Assembly (NCBI GenBank): GCA_943372645.1
Contig: CALRZN010000001.1
Location: forward strand, 1-64,000
DNA length: 64,000 nucleotides
DNA from: VBWE01 sp943372645
Lineage (GTDB): Bacteria > Bacteroidota > Bacteroidia > Palsa-965
Direction: 5' to 3'
Both the position numbers and the translations under genes were made by a program. Position 1 is the stretch's first letter. The number at the start of each line of letters is the position of its first letter. Under the pieces are notes generated by a model. That model saw nothing but the letters and a program-made list of their open reading frames with translations, did no database searches and had not been told where the DNA came from. Below are positions 8,637 through 16,954 of this stretch, piece after piece.

Positions 8637-8744
8637 TTTTGGGACATAGGCGACAGGTACGACCTGTCAAAAAGCAACGTCTGCTGCGATTTTGTCGCAG
8701 CAGCAGGAATGCGACAAGTCGCAGCTGTCGCCCATGTCCCAAAA
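8637..8744. repeat. 108-bp palindromic intergenic element, copy 1
   Basis: The arms TTTTGGGACATAGGCGACAG (8637-8656) and CTGTCGCCCATGTCCCAAAA (8725-8744) are inverted copies with one mismatch. Three smaller inverted repeats lie between or overlap them: GACAGGT/ACCTGTC (8652-8668, loop ACG), CTGCTGCGA/TCGCAGCAG (8681-8703) and GCGAC/GTCGC (8711-8722). The element lies between the glnN start and the tatA end. The rest of this 348-bp gap (8446-8793) contains the glnN promoter and a small ACCCCCT/AGGGGGT hairpin (8552-8572). A related element is at 19961-20020. It may be a MITE- or REP-like mobile palindrome (inference). Confidence 0.75.
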
Positions 8745-8793
8745 GGGGCAGGCACTTTACGGTGTACTCTAAACAAAAAAAGGGAAACCGGCC

Positions 8794-9192
8794 TCAGCCG
8801 CGTTTGATGGAACCGGGAATAATATCGTTGTTGTCCGGTTCGGGGAGGGTTTGCTGCGTGTCGGGTTTAATAACATCATCTGTCATGGCCTCGTCCGCAT
8901 TCTTATTAATATTATTCAGTCCTTCCTGGATGTCGTTTTTCATCACATCGGTGGCGGCTTTCAGTTCATCCATTTCTTCCTGGAGGTTGATGCTCTTTTT
9001 CATTTCCTCGGCGCCTTCCTGTATTTCGCGCTGGATATTGCCTGCTGCTTCGCGGAAATCGCGTATGCCTTTGCCCAGCCCGCGGGCCAGCTGCGGCAGG
9101 TTTTTGGTGCCGAAAAACATCACGATGATGAGGATAATGATAAACACCTCACCGGCACCAAGATTAAGAAATAAAACAGCGGCCTGCATCAT
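8794..9192 (-). CDS. tatA: Twin-arginine translocase TatA/TatE family protein
   Basis: A 132-aa single-span membrane protein of the Tat export system for folded proteins. An N-terminal helix (AGEVFIIILIIVMFF) is followed by the FGTKNLPQLARGLGKGI hinge and amphipathic helix, then an acidic, helical cytoplasmic tail. The start at 9192 (MMQAAVLFLNLGAGE) is preferred because the predicted -7 element TACTTTTG ends only 7 nt upstream; the longer ORF start at 9258 would lie upstream of it. No tatC is nearby. TatA rather than TatB is the usual assignment for this short form in Bacteroidota. Confidence 0.88.
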   Translation of the reverse strand: MMQAAVLFLNLGAGEVFIIILIIVMFFGTKNLPQLARGLGKGIRDFREAAGNIQREIQEGAEEMKKSINLQEEMDELKAATDVMKNDIQEGLNNINKNADEAMTDDVIKPDTQQTLPEPDNNDIIPGSIKRG

Positions 9193-9199
9193 TGCGCTA

Positions 9200-9207
9200 C
9201 AAAAGTA
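9200..9207 (-). promoter_or_regulatory. -7 element of tatA promoter
   Basis: TACTTTTG on the minus strand is an exact consensus match, ending 7 nt before the ATG at 9192. The transcript would be leaderless or nearly so. Confidence 0.45.
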
Positions 9208-9451
9208 CATAAAAGCAGAGAAACAGAAACAGCGCGCAGTAACAGGGCCGGAAAACAAAACTACTTTACTCCGATCCCGGCTGTCTTTCTTCGCCCTGTT
9301 TCTGTTTCCCGCTCTGACTTCCCGTATTTATACGCATACAGGCTGATGGTTTATACCATTTATTTGTGCGTAATAAGGAAATTACAATTATGTGGTTCCT
9401 GACTGCTAACAGAAACGTTCTCATTTATTCACATCAAAAAAAACAAAACCA

Positions 9452-10111
9452 ATGACAACCAATTCTAAATCAATTTCAAACTGGCCCCAGTTGTTTACAG
9501 GATCTGCTGAAGGACAAGATGGCTCTGAAGGATGTATTCAAACCGGCGCACCTTACAATGGCAACTGGACCGAATATTTTACTGCAACCGAAAACAGCAT
9601 CAGCATTACAGCCGGTGATGATGCCCGAACCGTAAGTACAGATAACAATCTGAATTTTAATCTTGGCACAGGCGGAGTTACACAGATCAGCTTTGATTTT
9701 GAGATTACCAATTACATGAACACAAGCGGACTGGTTACATGGTTAGCCTTCTGGATTTACAGTAACCCCTGGTCAGGCACTGTTGAAGTTGATTTCATTG
9801 AAAGTTTGAACGGGCCCGGCGGGCAAAACAACGGACTCAACAGCAATTTTGCGGGACAGGGCAACCAGGTTATTATATACGACAGTTCATTCACAGGGCC
9901 CTGGACAGGTTCGATTATTGCTGATTTTACATCGCTGGGTGACAACCAGGTTGCTGTGCGTGTTTCTAACTCTGTTAACTCCAATGTGGCAACCGCAACA
10001 CTTACCAATGATTCCGGTTACTTTTTTGTGCTGGACACCTGTTCTTCGACTCCTGCGTCCGGCGAATGCGTAATCACCATCTCGAATCTGCAATATGTCG
10101 GAGAAATCTGA
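9452..10111 (+). CDS. Unrecognised beta-sandwich-like protein
   Basis: 219 aa, not recognised. The composition is rich in Asn, Thr, Ser, Gly and aromatic residues, with alternating beta-strand patterns (VEVDFIESLNG, NQVIIYDSSF, GYFFVLDT). This resembles a concanavalin-A-like or lectin jelly roll; a GH16-type fold was considered but no catalytic ExDxxE motif is visible. There is no signal peptide, lipobox or sorting domain: the protein begins MTTNSKSISNWPQLF. It would therefore be cytoplasmic or exported by another route. The gene stands alone between divergent tatA and convergent secDF and shares a bidirectional terminator with the latter. An A-rich tract precedes the ATG, as is common in Bacteroidota. 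Confidence 0.75.
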   Translation: MTTNSKSISNWPQLFTGSAEGQDGSEGCIQTGAPYNGNWTEYFTATENSISITAGDDARTVSTDNNLNFNLGTGGVTQISFDFEITNYMNTSGLVTWLAFWIYSNPWSGTVEVDFIESLNGPGGQNNGLNSNFAGQGNQVIIYDSSFTGPWTGSIIADFTSLGDNQVAVRVSNSVNSNVATATLTNDSGYFFVLDTCSSTPASGECVITISNLQYVGEI

Positions 10112-10178
10112 TACTGTCTTTCGCTAAAGTCAAAGCAGCCTGTTGCCTTTACTTATTTCAGCTGAATAAAATGCGTAA

Positions 10179-10221
10179 AAACAAAGCAGCCTTTGGTTCA
10201 TCACCAAAGGCTGCTTTGTTT
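10179..10221. terminator. Bidirectional terminator between 9452 gene and secDF
   Basis: A perfect 19-bp inverted repeat pairs AAACAAAGCAGCCTTTGGT (10179-10197) with its complement at 10203-10221 around a 5-nt loop. It is flanked by A and T tracts, so it can terminate the converging transcripts from both sides. A partial copy of the CAAAGCAGCC arm occurs at about 10130-10140. Confidence 0.85.
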
Positions 10222-10243
10222 AATGCGGTTGCCTGGAATTGGC

Positions 10244-13200
10244 TTATGCCTTCAGGGTGCCTTTGCGGTCGAAATCAACTACGATCGGTGTGGCGATGCA
10301 CAGCGAGGAGTAGGTTCCGATTACGATACCGATAAGCAGGGCGAACGAGAACCCTTTGATGGTGTCGCCGCCGAAGATGAAGATCGCAAGCAGTACGAAG
10401 AACGTAATCATCGAGGTATTGATGGTACGGCTCAGGGTACTGTTAAGAGCGTAGTTGATCATGTTGCGTTTTTCTTCGCCCACAATTTCGTGTTTCTTCG
10501 ATCCGAGGAACTCGCGGATACGGTCAAATACAACCACCGTATCGGTCATCGAGTAACCCATTACCGTAAGGATCGCCGCAATGAAGTGCTGATCAATCTC
10601 GAGCGGGAACGGCAGGATGCCATCGAAAATAACGAAGAACGAAAGTACCACGAGCACGTCATGCAGCAGCGCCGCAACCGCACCCAGGCCAAACTGCCAG
10701 CGGCGGAAACGGAACAGGATGAAGATGAACATGAGCGCACATGAAATCGCAATTACGATGTACGAGCTGGCCACTACATCATTCGCAATGGACGGACCTA
10801 CTTTTACCGAGCTGTCAATTTTGAAGTTTCCGGCACCGGCAACTTTGGTAAGTCCATCGTTCAGTTTGTTTGCTACCTCGTCATCAACGGTTACGCCGTT
10901 TTCAGCAATGCGGTAGTTGGTAGTGATTTTCAGACGGTTGTTGCTGCCGGCTGTTTTCACTTCGAGCGATGCACCCGGGAACTGTGCTTCCAGTGTTTTG
11001 CGCACTTCTTCAGTTCCGGTTTCTTTTGTAAAGGCTACAGTGTAGTTACGTCCACCGCTGAAATCAACGCCGAGGTTGAATCCGCCCTTCTGGAAGTAGA
11101 ATACCACGCCTACAATGATCACAGTGGCCGAAAGCATGTAGTAAATTTTACGACGGCCAACGAAATCAAATTTGGTGTTGCGCAGGATATTTTCTGTTGC
11201 CGGTGTCGAGAACTTGATGTCTTTGTTACGCTTCAGCATACCATCGAATACAAGGCGGGTGATGAAGATCGCGCAGAACATCGAGCTGAGGATACCGATG
11301 ATAAGCGTGGTTGCAAAGCCCTGAACCGGACCTGTACCGAATGCGTACAGGATGATACCCAGGATGAGGGTCGTTAAGTTCGAGTCAAGGATTGAAGACA
11401 TCGCGTGTTTGTAACCATCGGCCACAGCAAGGGAAATGCCTTTGCCTTCGCGGAGTTCTTCACGTATCCGTTCAAAGATCAGGATGTTCGCATCCACCGA
11501 AAGTGCGATGGTAAGTACGATACCGGCAATACCCGGCAGGGTAAGTACTGCTCCCAGTGAAGAGAGAATACCCATGATAAAGAATACGTTTACAAACAGG
11601 GCAAAGTCAGCCACGAGGCCGGCTTTGTTGTAGTAGAAGAACATGTAAATAAGTACCACAACAAGGGCAACGAGGAACGAAAGGATACCGGCGCGGATGG
11701 CTTCGGCACCCAGGGTCGGACCAACTACTACTTCTTCCACGATGCGGGCAGGAGCAGGCAGGCGGCCGGCTTTCAGTACGTTTACAATATCGTCGGCTTC
11801 GCGGGTGGTGAAGCTGCCGGTGATCTGCGAGTTACCGCCGGTGATTTCACCCTGTACAGTCGGGAAGGTATAAACGTATCCGTCGAGTACGATGGCGATT
11901 GCTTTGCCGATGTTGTCGCGGGTGATACGTGCCCAGGCCTGCGAACCTTCGGTGTTCATGCTCATCGAAATTTCAGGCGAAGCACCGTTCTTATTATCGT
12001 ATTGTTTGCGGGCATCAACAATTACATCACCCGAAAGTGCTGCTTTGCCGTCCGGCTCGGCGCGTAATGCAACCAGCTGGTAAAAATCAGGACCGCTTTG
12101 TGCTTTCACCGGTTTCACCGACCATGCAAAACGCAGGTCGCCGGGGAAAATGGAACGGATTTCTTCCATACGCAGCAGGGTGTTCACCTTGCCGGTATCT
12201 TTCTGTAACGCACTGCCTACTACCGGTCCCGGGAATGCACCATTTTTCTGGTCAAACATCGGGCTGAGGATATCAAACAGCGGGTTCTTTTTGTTTTTGC
12301 TGGTGTCTGCTTTTGCAGCTGCGTCTTTCGAAGTGTCTTTCGGAAGCAGTTTTACAAGCGAGTCGTAAATTTTAGCACTGTCCGGTTTACCTTTCAGTGA
12401 ATCGGCAATGGCAACAGCCGCAGTATCTTTTCCTTTGGTCGAATCTTCGGTAATGCCGTACATCACCTGCAGCTTGTAGTTTGCATTGATGAGGTAGTTG
12501 AGGACTTCACCGTTTTCATAAGTGCGCCAGAACTCGAGGTTCGCAGTTCCCTGGAGGAGTTTGCGTACACGTTTCGGATCTTTTACACCCGGAAGTTCAA
12601 CGAGGATGCGTCCTGACGATTCCAGTTTCTGGATGTTCGGCTGGGCCACACCAAATTTGTTGATACGTTTCTCAAGCACGAGCTTGGCACGGTCAACCGA
12701 TTCGTTGGCTTCCTTGCGGAGCACATCAACTACCTGTTCGTTGGTCGCGTTGAAGGTGATTTTATCTTTCAGCTGCGAACGGAAGAACGTTGACATGTTG
12801 CCGCTCGGCAGTTTTTCTTTAAATGCTGCTGCGAAGAGTGTAACGAAATCGGTGTTGGATGTTTTGCTTTTTTCACGGGCAAGATCCATCACACTTTTAA
12901 ACTCCGGCGAGGTGTTGTTACCCGAAAGCGCCATGATGATGTCAGCCACAGAAACTTCCATGGTAACGTTCATACCGCCTTTAAGGTCAAGACCGAGGTT
13001 GATTTCTTTCTCTTTGCAATCCATATAGGTATTGCCGAGCCAGATGCTCTTCGACGGCATGGAGTCTTCGAGGAAGAAACGTTCCTGTTCGTTTTTAACC
13101 GAATCAAGCAGTTCTTTTTTCCGGGTCTCATTGCCGCCGGATTTGGCATTTACAAGGTCCTGGATGGCTTTAGAACCTACCACGTTTTCAGCGTACTTGG

Positions 13201-13309
13201 CCGCTTTTTTCTCGTGGCTGGTCGTTGCATAAGTGAACGACAGGTAGTACAGGCAGCACAGCGCCATCAGAATAGCAAAAAGCCGGATTGCCCCTTTAAT
13301 GTTTTGCAT
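10244..13309 (-). CDS. secDF: Fused protein translocase subunit SecDF
   Basis: A 1021-aa inner-membrane RND-type protein that uses the proton motive force to help complete Sec translocation. The SecD half covers about residues 1-640: an N-terminal transmembrane helix (RLFAILMALCCLYYLSF), motif GLDLKGGMNV, and a large periplasmic P1 domain with a disordered Asp/Lys/Ala insert (KDTSKDAAAKADTSKNKKN), followed by SVDANILIFERIREE in the transmembrane region. The SecF half follows (GVDFSGGRNYTV ... GYSMTDTVVVFDRIRE). Fusion of SecD and SecF is the rule in this phylum. The start at 13309 (MQNIKGAIRLF) replaces a longer ORF start lacking a membrane signal. It presumably supports export of the many T9SS cargo proteins nearby (inference). 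Confidence 0.95.
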   Translation of the reverse strand: MQNIKGAIRLFAILMALCCLYYLSFTYATTSHEKKAAKYAENVVGSKAIQDLVNAKSGGNETRKKELLDSVKNEQERFFLEDSMPSKSIWLGNTYMDCKEKEINLGLDLKGGMNVTMEVSVADIIMALSGNNTSPEFKSVMDLAREKSKTSNTDFVTLFAAAFKEKLPSGNMSTFFRSQLKDKITFNATNEQVVDVLRKEANESVDRAKLVLEKRINKFGVAQPNIQKLESSGRILVELPGVKDPKRVRKLLQGTANLEFWRTYENGEVLNYLINANYKLQVMYGITEDSTKGKDTAAVAIADSLKGKPDSAKIYDSLVKLLPKDTSKDAAAKADTSKNKKNPLFDILSPMFDQKNGAFPGPVVGSALQKDTGKVNTLLRMEEIRSIFPGDLRFAWSVKPVKAQSGPDFYQLVALRAEPDGKAALSGDVIVDARKQYDNKNGASPEISMSMNTEGSQAWARITRDNIGKAIAIVLDGYVYTFPTVQGEITGGNSQITGSFTTREADDIVNVLKAGRLPAPARIVEEVVVGPTLGAEAIRAGILSFLVALVVVLIYMFFYYNKAGLVADFALFVNVFFIMGILSSLGAVLTLPGIAGIVLTIALSVDANILIFERIREELREGKGISLAVADGYKHAMSSILDSNLTTLILGIILYAFGTGPVQGFATTLIIGILSSMFCAIFITRLVFDGMLKRNKDIKFSTPATENILRNTKFDFVGRRKIYYMLSATVIIVGVVFYFQKGGFNLGVDFSGGRNYTVAFTKETGTEEVRKTLEAQFPGASLEVKTAGSNNRLKITTNYRIAENGVTVDDEVANKLNDGLTKVAGAGNFKIDSSVKVGPSIANDVVASSYIVIAISCALMFIFILFRFRRWQFGLGAVAALLHDVLVVLSFFVIFDGILPFPLEIDQHFIAAILTVMGYSMTDTVVVFDRIREFLGSKKHEIVGEEKRNMINYALNSTLSRTINTSMITFFVLLAIFIFGGDTIKGFSFALLIGIVIGTYSSLCIATPIVVDFDRKGTLKA

Positions 13310-13385
13310 AATTGCGTTTACTCGTTTGTTAAATTTTGTCCGTTTGGTGCGGGTTTCCAAGCCGTTCAGGTACATTTGAAGGCAT

Positions 13386-13437
13386 ACCCTCCCAAAATGG
13401 AGGGTGCAAATATAAAATTTCAGTTGGGATTTCCCAA
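13386..13437 (-). promoter_or_regulatory. secDF promoter with hairpin at the transcript start
   Basis: Minus-strand TTG (13435-13437), a 20-nt spacer and TATATTTG (13407-13414) match the Bacteroidota promoter consensus. Immediately downstream, at the expected transcript 5' end, AGGGAGG/CCTCCCT-type pairing (ACCCTCC 13386-13392 with GGAGGGT 13399-13405) forms a 7-bp hairpin. The leader to the ATG is about 90 nt. Confidence 0.6.
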
Positions 13438-13549
13438 TTCCCGAACCGCATTAAACGACCGATTTACGCATTTCGTCCTGAAACAGCCTACCCGCCTGTT
13501 GCTGAGAAAGTTGTATTTTCGTGCAAAATCAATCGAAAACCAAGGCAAA

Positions 13550-14083
13550 ATGCGGCTACAGCACCATTTCTTTCTTCTTTTACCATTCCTGGTTCTGCTT
13601 TCATGCAGTTCACCCAAATCCGACCCGGACGCTGTTCCGGGATTCCTGGTTGCTGCTGTTGACGGCAAACCGGCAAAAGCCACCTGTACCTGTACCGGGT
13701 TAAGAAGCAGTGAAGCACCCGGAACAATTCAGCTGCATTTCACATTTAATGATGCCGCAAATGGTGCGGAATTATTTTCTGTAATCGTATTCCGCTTTAA
13801 AGAACAGCCCGCCAAAATCAGCTCCGGCGACCTGATGCCGCTGGCTGCCGACAGCGTTCTTCCTTCGGCCAATGCCATTACAAAAAACGATTCGCTCTCC
13901 TATTATGTATCAAAAATGGATATGGAAATCAACAGCTACGAGCTCATTGACGCGCATAAAGCGAAGATCAGCGGGCGGCTGAGCGGGCGGCTTTATTATG
14001 ATGTGGAATTGTCAGCCGGAAAACAACCCTTTATTGAAATACGCGATGGTGTATTTACAGATATCGAGGTAACGATAATTTAA
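13550..14083 (+). CDS. Putative lipoprotein of unknown function
   Basis: 177 aa. The start at 13550 gives a classic lipoprotein signal, MRLQHHFFLLLPFLVLLSC, with Cys19 as the lipidation site; the longer upstream reading frame has no such signal. The mature part is a small, mostly beta domain (TIQLHFTFNDAANGAELF, ISGRLSGRLYYDVEL) that I cannot assign. A TATTTTCG sequence upstream (13514-13521) is a 7/8 match to the -7 element. It is divergent from secDF. Membrane-anchored location is predicted from the lipobox; the function is unknown. Confidence 0.8.
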   Translation: MRLQHHFFLLLPFLVLLSCSSPKSDPDAVPGFLVAAVDGKPAKATCTCTGLRSSEAPGTIQLHFTFNDAANGAELFSVIVFRFKEQPAKISSGDLMPLAADSVLPSANAITKNDSLSYYVSKMDMEINSYELIDAHKAKISGRLSGRLYYDVELSAGKQPFIEIRDGVFTDIEVTII

Positions 14084-14174
14084 GACATTCCACTCCTGCG
14101 TTCAAATCCCATTTCAGCGGCTGTTTTGCGTATAATCGGTCGCATACAACCGCAAGAGCACCGCTTTTTTTCGT

Positions 14175-14182
14175 TAGTTTTG
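14175..14182 (+). promoter_or_regulatory. -7 element upstream of the FG-GAP protein
   Basis: TAGTTTTG, an exact TAnnTTTG match, 41 nt before the ATG at 14224. No convincing -33 TTG was found. Confidence 0.4.
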
Positions 14183-14223
14183 TAGAGATAAAGGCAAAAC
14201 ATATTTTCTTAAAAAGAGAACTC

Positions 14224-16473
14224 ATGCGTAAAAATACTTTCGCCGCGCTGCTCGCTGTTGCTGTGTGCGGGATGCTGCAGGCGCAGCCCGGTTTTGTGCG
14301 CAACGATACCATACCGGTTTCGAATACCGGGGCACTCCTAAATGCCTGGGCCGGCGGAATGAACTTCTGCCAGTTTTCGGAAATTGACCTCGACGGCGAT
14401 GGCACACTCGATCTGTTTGTGTTCGACCGCAGCGGCAACCGCGTTACGACTTACATTAATAACGGCACACCCAACCAGGTGGATTACAAACATGCCCCGC
14501 AGTTTCAGTCGTCGTTCCCGGCCGATCTGCATGACTGGGTGCTGCTGCGCGATTACGACTGCGACGGCAAGATGGATATTTTTACGTACCAGAGTCCGGG
14601 CTTCCGGGTGTTCCGAAACACCTCGTCGGGTGGCAACCTGCAGTTTACGTTGCGCTACAACCTGGTTTATTCGGATTACAATCCGAACGGTAACCCGAAC
14701 ATGGTGAACCTGTATGTGAGCCCGGTGGATATTCCGGCCATCCGCGATGTGGATAATGACGGCGACCTCGATGTAATTACGTTCAGTATTCTCGGCACGT
14801 TTCTCGAATACCATAAAAACACCGCCGTAGAAAACGGGCAAAGCTGCCAGGACACGCTGATGTATGAAGCCGAAACGATGTGCTGGGGCAATTTTGCAGA
14901 AAACTCACTGAACTCGAGCATCACGCTCAACCAGAGCTGCCGCATGGGCGATCCTACGCAAATTCCCACCAACATTGATCCCGATGTGCAACCGCTGCAT
15001 GCCGGTTCGTGCTTAGAGTGTATTGATATTGACAGCGACAACGACAAGGAAGTAATTATCGGCGACATCAGCAGTTCATCTATCGTAATGGTGCGCAACG
15101 GCGGCACTCCGCAAGCTGCAAACGGCGACCTGGTGGATGCGAACTATCCGAATTACGATCAGCCTGCCGTATTGAATATTTTCCCCTGCGGCTTTCAGCT
15201 GGATGTGAACAACGACAACAAAAAAGACATCCTGTTCAGCCCGAACGTTACCGTGGCAGCTGAAAATTACCACAGCGTGTATTATTACAAAAACACAAAT
15301 ACCACCACCTCTACCCTGCTCGATTTTCAGCAGAATAATTTTATGCAGGATGGCATGATTGAAGTGGGCGAAGGTTCGTACCCGGTGCTGTATGATTATG
15401 ACGGCGACAGCGACGAAGACCTGTTTATCGGCAACTACGGTTTTTACAACGGCGGACTGTACAACTCAAAAATTACGCTTTACAAAAACATCGGCAATTC
15501 GATTAACCCCTCGTTCACGTTATTCAACAGCGACTTTGCCAACCTGTTTGCAAATGCCACCGGCCTGCAGAATATTGAATTTGCATTTGGCGACCTGGAT
15601 GGCGACGGCGACAAGGACATGCTGATCGGTGATAACAACGGCAAACTGCATTTTTACCAGAAGCTGCCCGGGCCCGCAGATAATTTTGTACTTGCCCAGG
15701 CCAATTATCAAAGCATTGATGTGGGCAGCTTTGCAGCACCGCAGATTATTGATGTGGACCGCGACGGCAAAGTTGATCTGCTGATCGGCAAACAGAACGG
15801 CAAACTGAGTTATTACCGCAACACGGGAACTTCATCAGCCCCGGTATTTACACTCATCACGGCTACATTCGGTGGTGTGGATGTGAACGCACCGTTTTAC
15901 AGCACCGGTTACAGCACCCCGGTGATGTACGATGACAGCGGCAACTACAAACTGCTGGTGGGTTCGGAAGAAGGCTGGATCTGGTTTTTCGACAACATTG
16001 ACGGCAACCTGGCCGGTAATTTTAACCTTGTTGATTCTACCTACATTGGTGTGCGCGAAGGCGCCCGCACCTACATCAGCGTTGCCGACCTGAACAACGA
16101 CGGGCTGCGCGACCTGGCTATCGGAAACTATGCCGGCGGTGTGGCGCTGTTTTACGGCGACAACAACGTATCAACCGGTGCCGGATTGTTTAACGACAAC
16201 CAGGTGTTTGAACTTTACCCGAACCCGGTAGCCACCGGAACAGGCAGCGAGGAATTTACCGTTTATGTTCCGGAATTCAGTGTGCAGTCGGCCATGCAGC
16301 TTACTGTGCAAAACATGCTCGGGCAAACCGTTTATCAGCAGCCGCTCAGCATGCAGCGCAATGCGGTAAGCACGCAGGGTATGGCGCGCGGGGTTTACAT
16401 CTGCACGGTTACGGTTAAAAACAACAGCACCGGGAAAACGCAGCATGCGCAGCGCAAGCTCGTGATCCGTTAA
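14224..16473 (+). CDS. FG-GAP/VCBS repeat protein with T9SS type A sorting domain
   Basis: 749 aa. Signal peptide MRKNTFAALLAVAVCGMLQA. The body carries FG-GAP/VCBS-like calcium-binding loops such as DLDGDGTLDLFVFD, DNDGDLDVITF, DYDGDSDEDLFIGN and DLDGDGDKDMLIGDNNG, which build a beta-propeller. The final 85 residues are a type A sorting domain (FELYPNPVATGTGSEEF ... RGVYICTV ... QRKLVIR). Proteins of this family are secreted across the outer membrane by T9SS and attached to the surface; integrin-like adhesion is often supposed but not shown here. The gene stands alone. Confidence 0.92.
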   Translation: MRKNTFAALLAVAVCGMLQAQPGFVRNDTIPVSNTGALLNAWAGGMNFCQFSEIDLDGDGTLDLFVFDRSGNRVTTYINNGTPNQVDYKHAPQFQSSFPADLHDWVLLRDYDCDGKMDIFTYQSPGFRVFRNTSSGGNLQFTLRYNLVYSDYNPNGNPNMVNLYVSPVDIPAIRDVDNDGDLDVITFSILGTFLEYHKNTAVENGQSCQDTLMYEAETMCWGNFAENSLNSSITLNQSCRMGDPTQIPTNIDPDVQPLHAGSCLECIDIDSDNDKEVIIGDISSSSIVMVRNGGTPQAANGDLVDANYPNYDQPAVLNIFPCGFQLDVNNDNKKDILFSPNVTVAAENYHSVYYYKNTNTTTSTLLDFQQNNFMQDGMIEVGEGSYPVLYDYDGDSDEDLFIGNYGFYNGGLYNSKITLYKNIGNSINPSFTLFNSDFANLFANATGLQNIEFAFGDLDGDGDKDMLIGDNNGKLHFYQKLPGPADNFVLAQANYQSIDVGSFAAPQIIDVDRDGKVDLLIGKQNGKLSYYRNTGTSSAPVFTLITATFGGVDVNAPFYSTGYSTPVMYDDSGNYKLLVGSEEGWIWFFDNIDGNLAGNFNLVDSTYIGVREGARTYISVADLNNDGLRDLAIGNYAGGVALFYGDNNVSTGAGLFNDNQVFELYPNPVATGTGSEEFTVYVPEFSVQSAMQLTVQNMLGQTVYQQPLSMQRNAVSTQGMARGVYICTVTVKNNSTGKTQHAQRKLVIR

Positions 16474-16500
16474 GCGCACATACAAACCGCCGGTGTAATT

Positions 16501-16536
16501 TTTGTACACTGCCGGTCTGAATATTTTCTACTTTTG
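16501..16536 (+). promoter_or_regulatory. Promoter of the metal-uptake trio
   Basis: TTTG (16501-16504), a 24-nt spacer and TACTTTTG (16529-16536). The -7 element is exact; the spacing is slightly long. It lies 10 nt before the ATG at 16547. Confidence 0.45.
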
Positions 16537-16546
16537 TAAGTACAAT

Positions 16547-16876
16547 ATGCAACTGAAGCGTCAACTCATTGCGGCATTCCTGTTATCGGTACTCAGCATT
16601 GCGCTGGTGCCGAAAGAGTGGCTGCATGAACTGCACGCGCATATTGATACCGAGCACATCAAACCCGGAGACGGCGGTGCGGCACTCGAAAATCACCACC
16701 ACCATTGTATTATTTTTTCGGTGGAGTCGCCGGTGTTTACGGTTGATGAACCTGTTTTTATTCCCGAAAACAAGGTTGTTGATTTTATCCACGACACCTA
16801 TTTAACCTGTACCGAAAATTTCCGGCACAGCGTAACACCTTCCCTCCGCGGCCCGCCTGCATCCTGTATTTCCTGA
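16547..16876 (+). CDS. Small His-rich exported protein preceding a TonB receptor
   Basis: 109 aa; the start at 16547 (MQLKRQLIAAFLLSVLSIAL) gives an N-terminal signal or anchor helix. The mature part has potential metal-ligand clusters, HELHAHIDTEH and NHHHHC, and ends SLRGPPASCIS. Small proteins of this kind precede metal-related TonB receptors or efflux genes in Bacteroidota (my recollection of the family, not a search result). The position 79 nt ahead of a TonB-dependent receptor suggests a shared transcript and a role in transition-metal binding or sensing (inference). No Fur- or Zur-box was identified with confidence. Confidence 0.75.
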   Translation: MQLKRQLIAAFLLSVLSIALVPKEWLHELHAHIDTEHIKPGDGGAALENHHHHCIIFSVESPVFTVDEPVFIPENKVVDFIHDTYLTCTENFRHSVTPSLRGPPASCIS

Positions 16877-16880
16877 TCGG

Positions 16881-16927
16881 TTTCCGCGCTTTTGCAGCGG
16901 AAATCTCCGTGCATTTTTTGACACGGA
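16881..16927. other. Two small hairpins between the His-rich gene and the receptor
   Basis: TTTCCGC (16881-16887) pairs with GCGGAAA (16897-16903), and CCGTG (16908-16912) pairs with CACGG (16923-16927). Neither is followed by a convincing U-run before the receptor ATG at 16955, so they may modulate readthrough or mRNA stability rather than terminate. Confidence 0.35.
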
Positions 16928-16954
16928 TGATTCATCCCATTTAAAAAAATACAG

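Noticed and set aside
9452..10111. Glycoside hydrolase family 16 enzyme
   Set aside because: The fold may be similar, but no ExDxxE catalytic motif is visible; left as unrecognised.
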